Source: Kangiella sp. (GTDB lineage Bacteria > Pseudomonadota > Gammaproteobacteria > Enterobacterales > Kangiellaceae). From it: 8,705 bases of DNA. The stretch is from NCBI GenBank assembly GCA_026195755.1, contig JAPHRL010000139.1, positions 1-8,705 of the forward strand, given 5' to 3'. A program made the position numbers and the translations under genes. How positions within the stretch are numbered: the stretch's first letter is position 1; each line of letters begins with the position of its first letter. Shown piece by piece: positions 6,292 to 8,705 of this stretch. The notes below the pieces were generated by a model, which saw only the letters and a program-made list of their open reading frames with translations, made no database searches and was not told the origin of the DNA.

Positions 6292-7083
6292 TTATCGGGC
6301 ACGTTTTAGACTGCTTTTATTAAAGTCGTCTTCGCTTAGCCCTACATTAAATTCATAGTCCTTCCATATAATAGTCGTGCTTTTGCCGGTTTGTACATTT
6401 TCCATTTCCTGACGATGTGCACGCCAGTACTTATCAAGATACTGCTTGAATTCTGACATGTTAAGTTCTTTTAACTTATCATTTTTCTGGTCAAAGAACT
6501 CAATGCGATGCACTCGATAATGTTCCTGATCAATCCAGGCAATGGTTTTGCTGTAACCAGAATTGTTGTAAGTAGGTACCATTTCTACCACATACATTTT
6601 TTCGCCATTTAACTCATCTTCGCGTAAAAATTTATAATCATACTTTTCGACTTCGAACGATGATAAATCTTCATAGGCAAACTCACTGCCCATCCAGGGA
6701 CCAGACTTGTTTGATGATGAAATACGTTTAACACGTTTTAAGGCTGGCAAATATAACCATTGGTCATCGTTACCATGAATATGCGAATAGGTTAGAAACG
6801 CAGTACCTTCCACATCACGCGGCTGTTCGAAAACACTTAACCCCTTATCCCCATCGCCTTTGACTTCAAGGCTTTTTACTTTAACTATACGCTCTGCTTC
6901 ATTACCGCCTTTGTCACGCAGGATCATGGTCATGTCTGCCTGACTGTCGCCCCAGCCAGTGTTTCTGGCTTTGGCTTCTTTGGCAATCGCTAAACCTTTC
7001 TCTTCAGGGGTTTCAGCAACCGCATTGGTAGTCATACTCACAGCAGCTACGGCCAATAGTAAACTTGATAGTATTCGTTTCAT
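6292..7083 (-). CDS. Secreted LolA-like 'outer membrane lipoprotein-sorting' protein
   Basis: This 263-residue protein begins with a clear Sec signal peptide: MKR, a hydrophobic core to about residue 17, and a likely cut after AVA (21-23). The mature chain has no cysteine and hence no lipobox, so it should be a soluble periplasmic protein. WLYLPALKRVKRI (109-121) and GPWMGSEFAYEDL (128-140) are the hallmarks of the LolA-like family annotated as outer membrane lipoprotein-sorting protein (Pfam LolA_like type). Such proteins have an open beta-barrel fold expected to shelter a lipid chain. They commonly sit beside RND/MMPL exporters, as here, where the exporter ends nine bases upstream. The likely job is to take a lipid-like cargo from the exporter and carry it across the periplasm. 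The family name implies lipoprotein sorting, but that is not proven for this branch. AGGAG lies six bases before the ATG. Confidence 0.9.
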   Translation of the reverse strand: MKRILSSLLLAVAAVSMTTNAVAETPEEKGLAIAKEAKARNTGWGDSQADMTMILRDKGGNEAERIVKVKSLEVKGDGDKGLSVFEQPRDVEGTAFLTYSHIHGNDDQWLYLPALKRVKRISSSNKSGPWMGSEFAYEDLSSFEVEKYDYKFLREDELNGEKMYVVEMVPTYNNSGYSKTIAWIDQEHYRVHRIEFFDQKNDKLKELNMSEFKQYLDKYWRAHRQEMENVQTGKSTTIIWKDYEFNVGLSEDDFNKSSLKRAR

Positions 7084-7089
7084 GCGTAT

Positions 7090-7094
7090 CTCCT
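7090..7094 (-). promoter_or_regulatory. Shine-Dalgarno of the LolA-like gene overlapping the exporter stop
   Basis: On the minus strand the exporter stop TAG (7095-7093) shares its AG with AGGAG (7094-7090), six bases before the ATG at 7083. Ribosomes finishing the exporter are thus placed directly at the next start, which suggests coupled, balanced production of the two proteins. Confidence 0.75.
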
Positions 7095-8705
7095 AATTCG
7101 CTATTTTATCTTTCAATTTTTTGCCACCCAACATCAATAATGGTGGAAGTAATAAGAAATCGATTATCAGGGCTACGGCTAATGTAATCGCCGTTAGAAT
7201 TCCCATATGACTGTTCATCACATAGTGTGACATACCAAGGACCAGGAAGCCGAGCACCAGGACTATGGTGGTCACCGTCAGTGCCATGCCCACAGTATGG
7301 AAGGCATATTTTACAGCCGCTTCTTTATCTAAACCTTTCTCGCGTCGTGCCCGCAAATACTTACTCAAGAAGTGTACTGTGTCATCAACCACGATACCTA
7401 AAGTCATGCCTGTTACAACTGACAGTCCCATGCCTATCTGTCCCTGGAATATGCCCCAGATTCCGAATGCCACTGCCATTGGAACAATATTGGGGATGAG
7501 ACTTAACATGCCCAGCTTCAGAGATCTTAACGCGAAGATTAACAGCAACGATATTAACACCAACGCCCAGGCCGTACCTTTAAGCATTGAGTAAATATTA
7601 TTCTGCCCGATATGGGCAAACATGATCGCCGGACTAGAACCTGAAATCTCCATTGCTGGTGCGTTCTGCTTAAACCATTGACTGAAACGATCTTCTAGAT
7701 TCAACACCTGTACACTCGATAAATTCTCTAGTGCTATCTGTATTCGAACTGCTGATTTATCACTATTGACCTGATTATTGATAGACAATCCACGTGGCAG
7801 CGAGGATTCATAAATCAGAGTATATTGTGCGGTTAGTTCTCGAATTAACGTTCCTAACTCGGCCACTTCGCCATCTTCCAGCAGAACCGCATTGCAGCCC
7901 TTATCCAGAGATGGCTTTGGTAGCGCATAACACTCGTCACGATCGCCATTCATACTTTTATTCAACCGCTTCATAACGTCGGTATAACTTTGCACATGTA
8001 AAACTTCCGGCTGCTGCTCAGCGTACTCTACAAACTCCTGCAACATCGCCATAAACTCAGGTTCATGAATGCCGCTGCCGGTTTTGGTGTCAATGCTGTA
8101 GAAGGCGGTGTAAAGGCCGGTCAAATTTTCTGCCGTATAGTCCGAGTCGACACGGAAGTCGATAGATTCATCAAAGTATTTAACGAACTCATCATTCAGT
8201 TCATTCTTCGGAATGGCTGCAATAATGGCAATGCTGATCACTGCCATAACGGGTAGTAGGACTTTTCGTTTATCCACCACAAAGTTGGCAAAACTATCCA
8301 TCCAATGATGACCTTTGCTTTTTTTGTCGCTGACTTTAACCGGCAACAGCATCATCATGGCAGGCAGGAAGGTGACCGAGAAAATAAAGGCCAACGTCAC
8401 ACCCACTGCAACCGTATTACCCATATCGCGAAGCGGCGGCACCTCACTAAAGTTCATGGTCAAAAAGCCAATCACGGTGGTAATACTGGTCAGGAAGATC
8501 GGCATCATATTGATGCGAAGACTTTCTACCATTGCATCCTGTTTATTCATGCCATGCCGCATTCCCTGCAGGAAGGTGACCAGCAGATGCACCGAATCCG
8601 CCACGGCCATGGTTGCCACCACCGTCGGTACAGAGAACATCGGCGCAGTCATGGCAATGCCCAGCCAGCCTGCACCACCTAATGCGCCAATAATCGAGAA
8701 TATGA
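7093..8705 (-). CDS. RND-superfamily (MMPL-type) exporter, 5' end outside window
   Basis: The frame stays open to the window edge, adding 17 hydrophobic residues before the ATG at 8652, so that ATG is internal and the first transmembrane helix and much of periplasmic domain 1 are missing. The 536 visible residues include the end of the first membrane bundle, with the RND charged motif VADSVHLL (Asp codon 8596-8598). A large periplasmic domain follows (roughly 8230-7590). The second bundle carries the paired motif GIVVDDTVHFL (DD codons 7381-7386). These acidic residues lie in the helix used for proton relay in RND pumps. Two cysteines in the periplasmic domain (codons 7930-7932 and 7894-7896) are 12 residues apart and could form a disulfide. 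The protein belongs to the 'predicted exporters of the RND superfamily' (COG1033-like) group, which works without an obvious adaptor. Together with the LolA-like partner, it suggests export of a lipid or lipophilic compound. The cargo is unknown. Confidence 0.93.
   Translation of the reverse strand, partial: IFSIIGALGGAGWLGIAMTAPMFSVPTVVATMAVADSVHLLVTFLQGMRHGMNKQDAMVESLRINMMPIFLTSITTVIGFLTMNFSEVPPLRDMGNTVAVGVTLAFIFSVTFLPAMMMLLPVKVSDKKSKGHHWMDSFANFVVDKRKVLLPVMAVISIAIIAAIPKNELNDEFVKYFDESIDFRVDSDYTAENLTGLYTAFYSIDTKTGSGIHEPEFMAMLQEFVEYAEQQPEVLHVQSYTDVMKRLNKSMNGDRDECYALPKPSLDKGCNAVLLEDGEVAELGTLIRELTAQYTLIYESSLPRGLSINNQVNSDKSAVRIQIALENLSSVQVLNLEDRFSQWFKQNAPAMEISGSSPAIMFAHIGQNNIYSMLKGTAWALVLISLLLIFALRSLKLGMLSLIPNIVPMAVAFGIWGIFQGQIGMGLSVVTGMTLGIVVDDTVHFLSKYLRARREKGLDKEAAVKYAFHTVGMALTVTTIVLVLGFLVLGMSHYVMNSHMGILTAITLAVALIIDFLLLPPLLMLGGKKLKDKIAN

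Noticed and set aside
7265..7594. 109-codon plus-strand frame
   Set aside because: It is antisense to the second membrane bundle of the exporter, with no ribosome binding site or domain seen.
8305..8682. 125-codon plus-strand frame rich in His and Arg
   Set aside because: It is antisense to the exporter membrane helices, and the odd composition is what the complement of such codons gives.

Overview
The window looks like part of the chromosome of a Gram-negative gammaproteobacterium. The best pointer is an oligopeptidase A that follows the enterobacterial PrlC pattern over its whole length. A periplasmic LolA-like protein and a WaaE-like glycosyltransferase also imply an outer membrane. G+C is moderate and uneven. 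A marine genus such as Kangiella would fit, but that is an impression from gene content and not something the sequence proves.

Plus-strand block (1-5245). Five head-to-tail genes are separated by at most 18 bases, or overlap, so they read as one transcription unit whose promoter lies upstream of the window. In order they are: the C-terminal part of a CDP-glycerol glycerophosphotransferase-type enzyme; a TagD-like glycerol-3-phosphate cytidylyltransferase; a WaaE-like family 2 glycosyltransferase; oligopeptidase A (prlC); and an FGGY-family carbohydrate kinase whose ATG overlaps the prlC stop. The first three suggest synthesis of CDP-glycerol and transfer of glycerol phosphate to a surface glycan, probably LPS core or capsule. 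The kinase could in principle supply glycerol 3-phosphate, but its substrate cannot be read from the sequence. The glycosyltransferase start lies in a 12-bp tandem repeat that gives three in-frame ATGs and follows a five-codon mini-ORF.

Convergent junction (5246-5337). This is a short AT-rich gap with no convincing intrinsic terminator. A perfect 11-bp inverted repeat lies just before it, inside the last codons of the kinase.

Minus-strand block (8705 down to 5338). Four genes run right to left with gaps of 9, 32 and 1 bases: an RND/MMPL-family exporter (5' end outside the window), a secreted LolA-like 'outer membrane lipoprotein-sorting' protein, a TetR-family repressor, and a small AT-rich two-helix membrane protein of unknown function. 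The exporter and LolA-like protein probably form an envelope lipid or lipophile export pair. The repressor is the likely regulator of its own operon, though the operator would be upstream of the exporter and outside the window.

No tRNA, rRNA, CRISPR array, insertion sequence or phage gene was seen. Most of the window is ordinary envelope and housekeeping content. The most unusual points are the glycerol-phosphate genes in a Gram-negative setting, the repeated start region, and the unknown small gene coupled to tetR.
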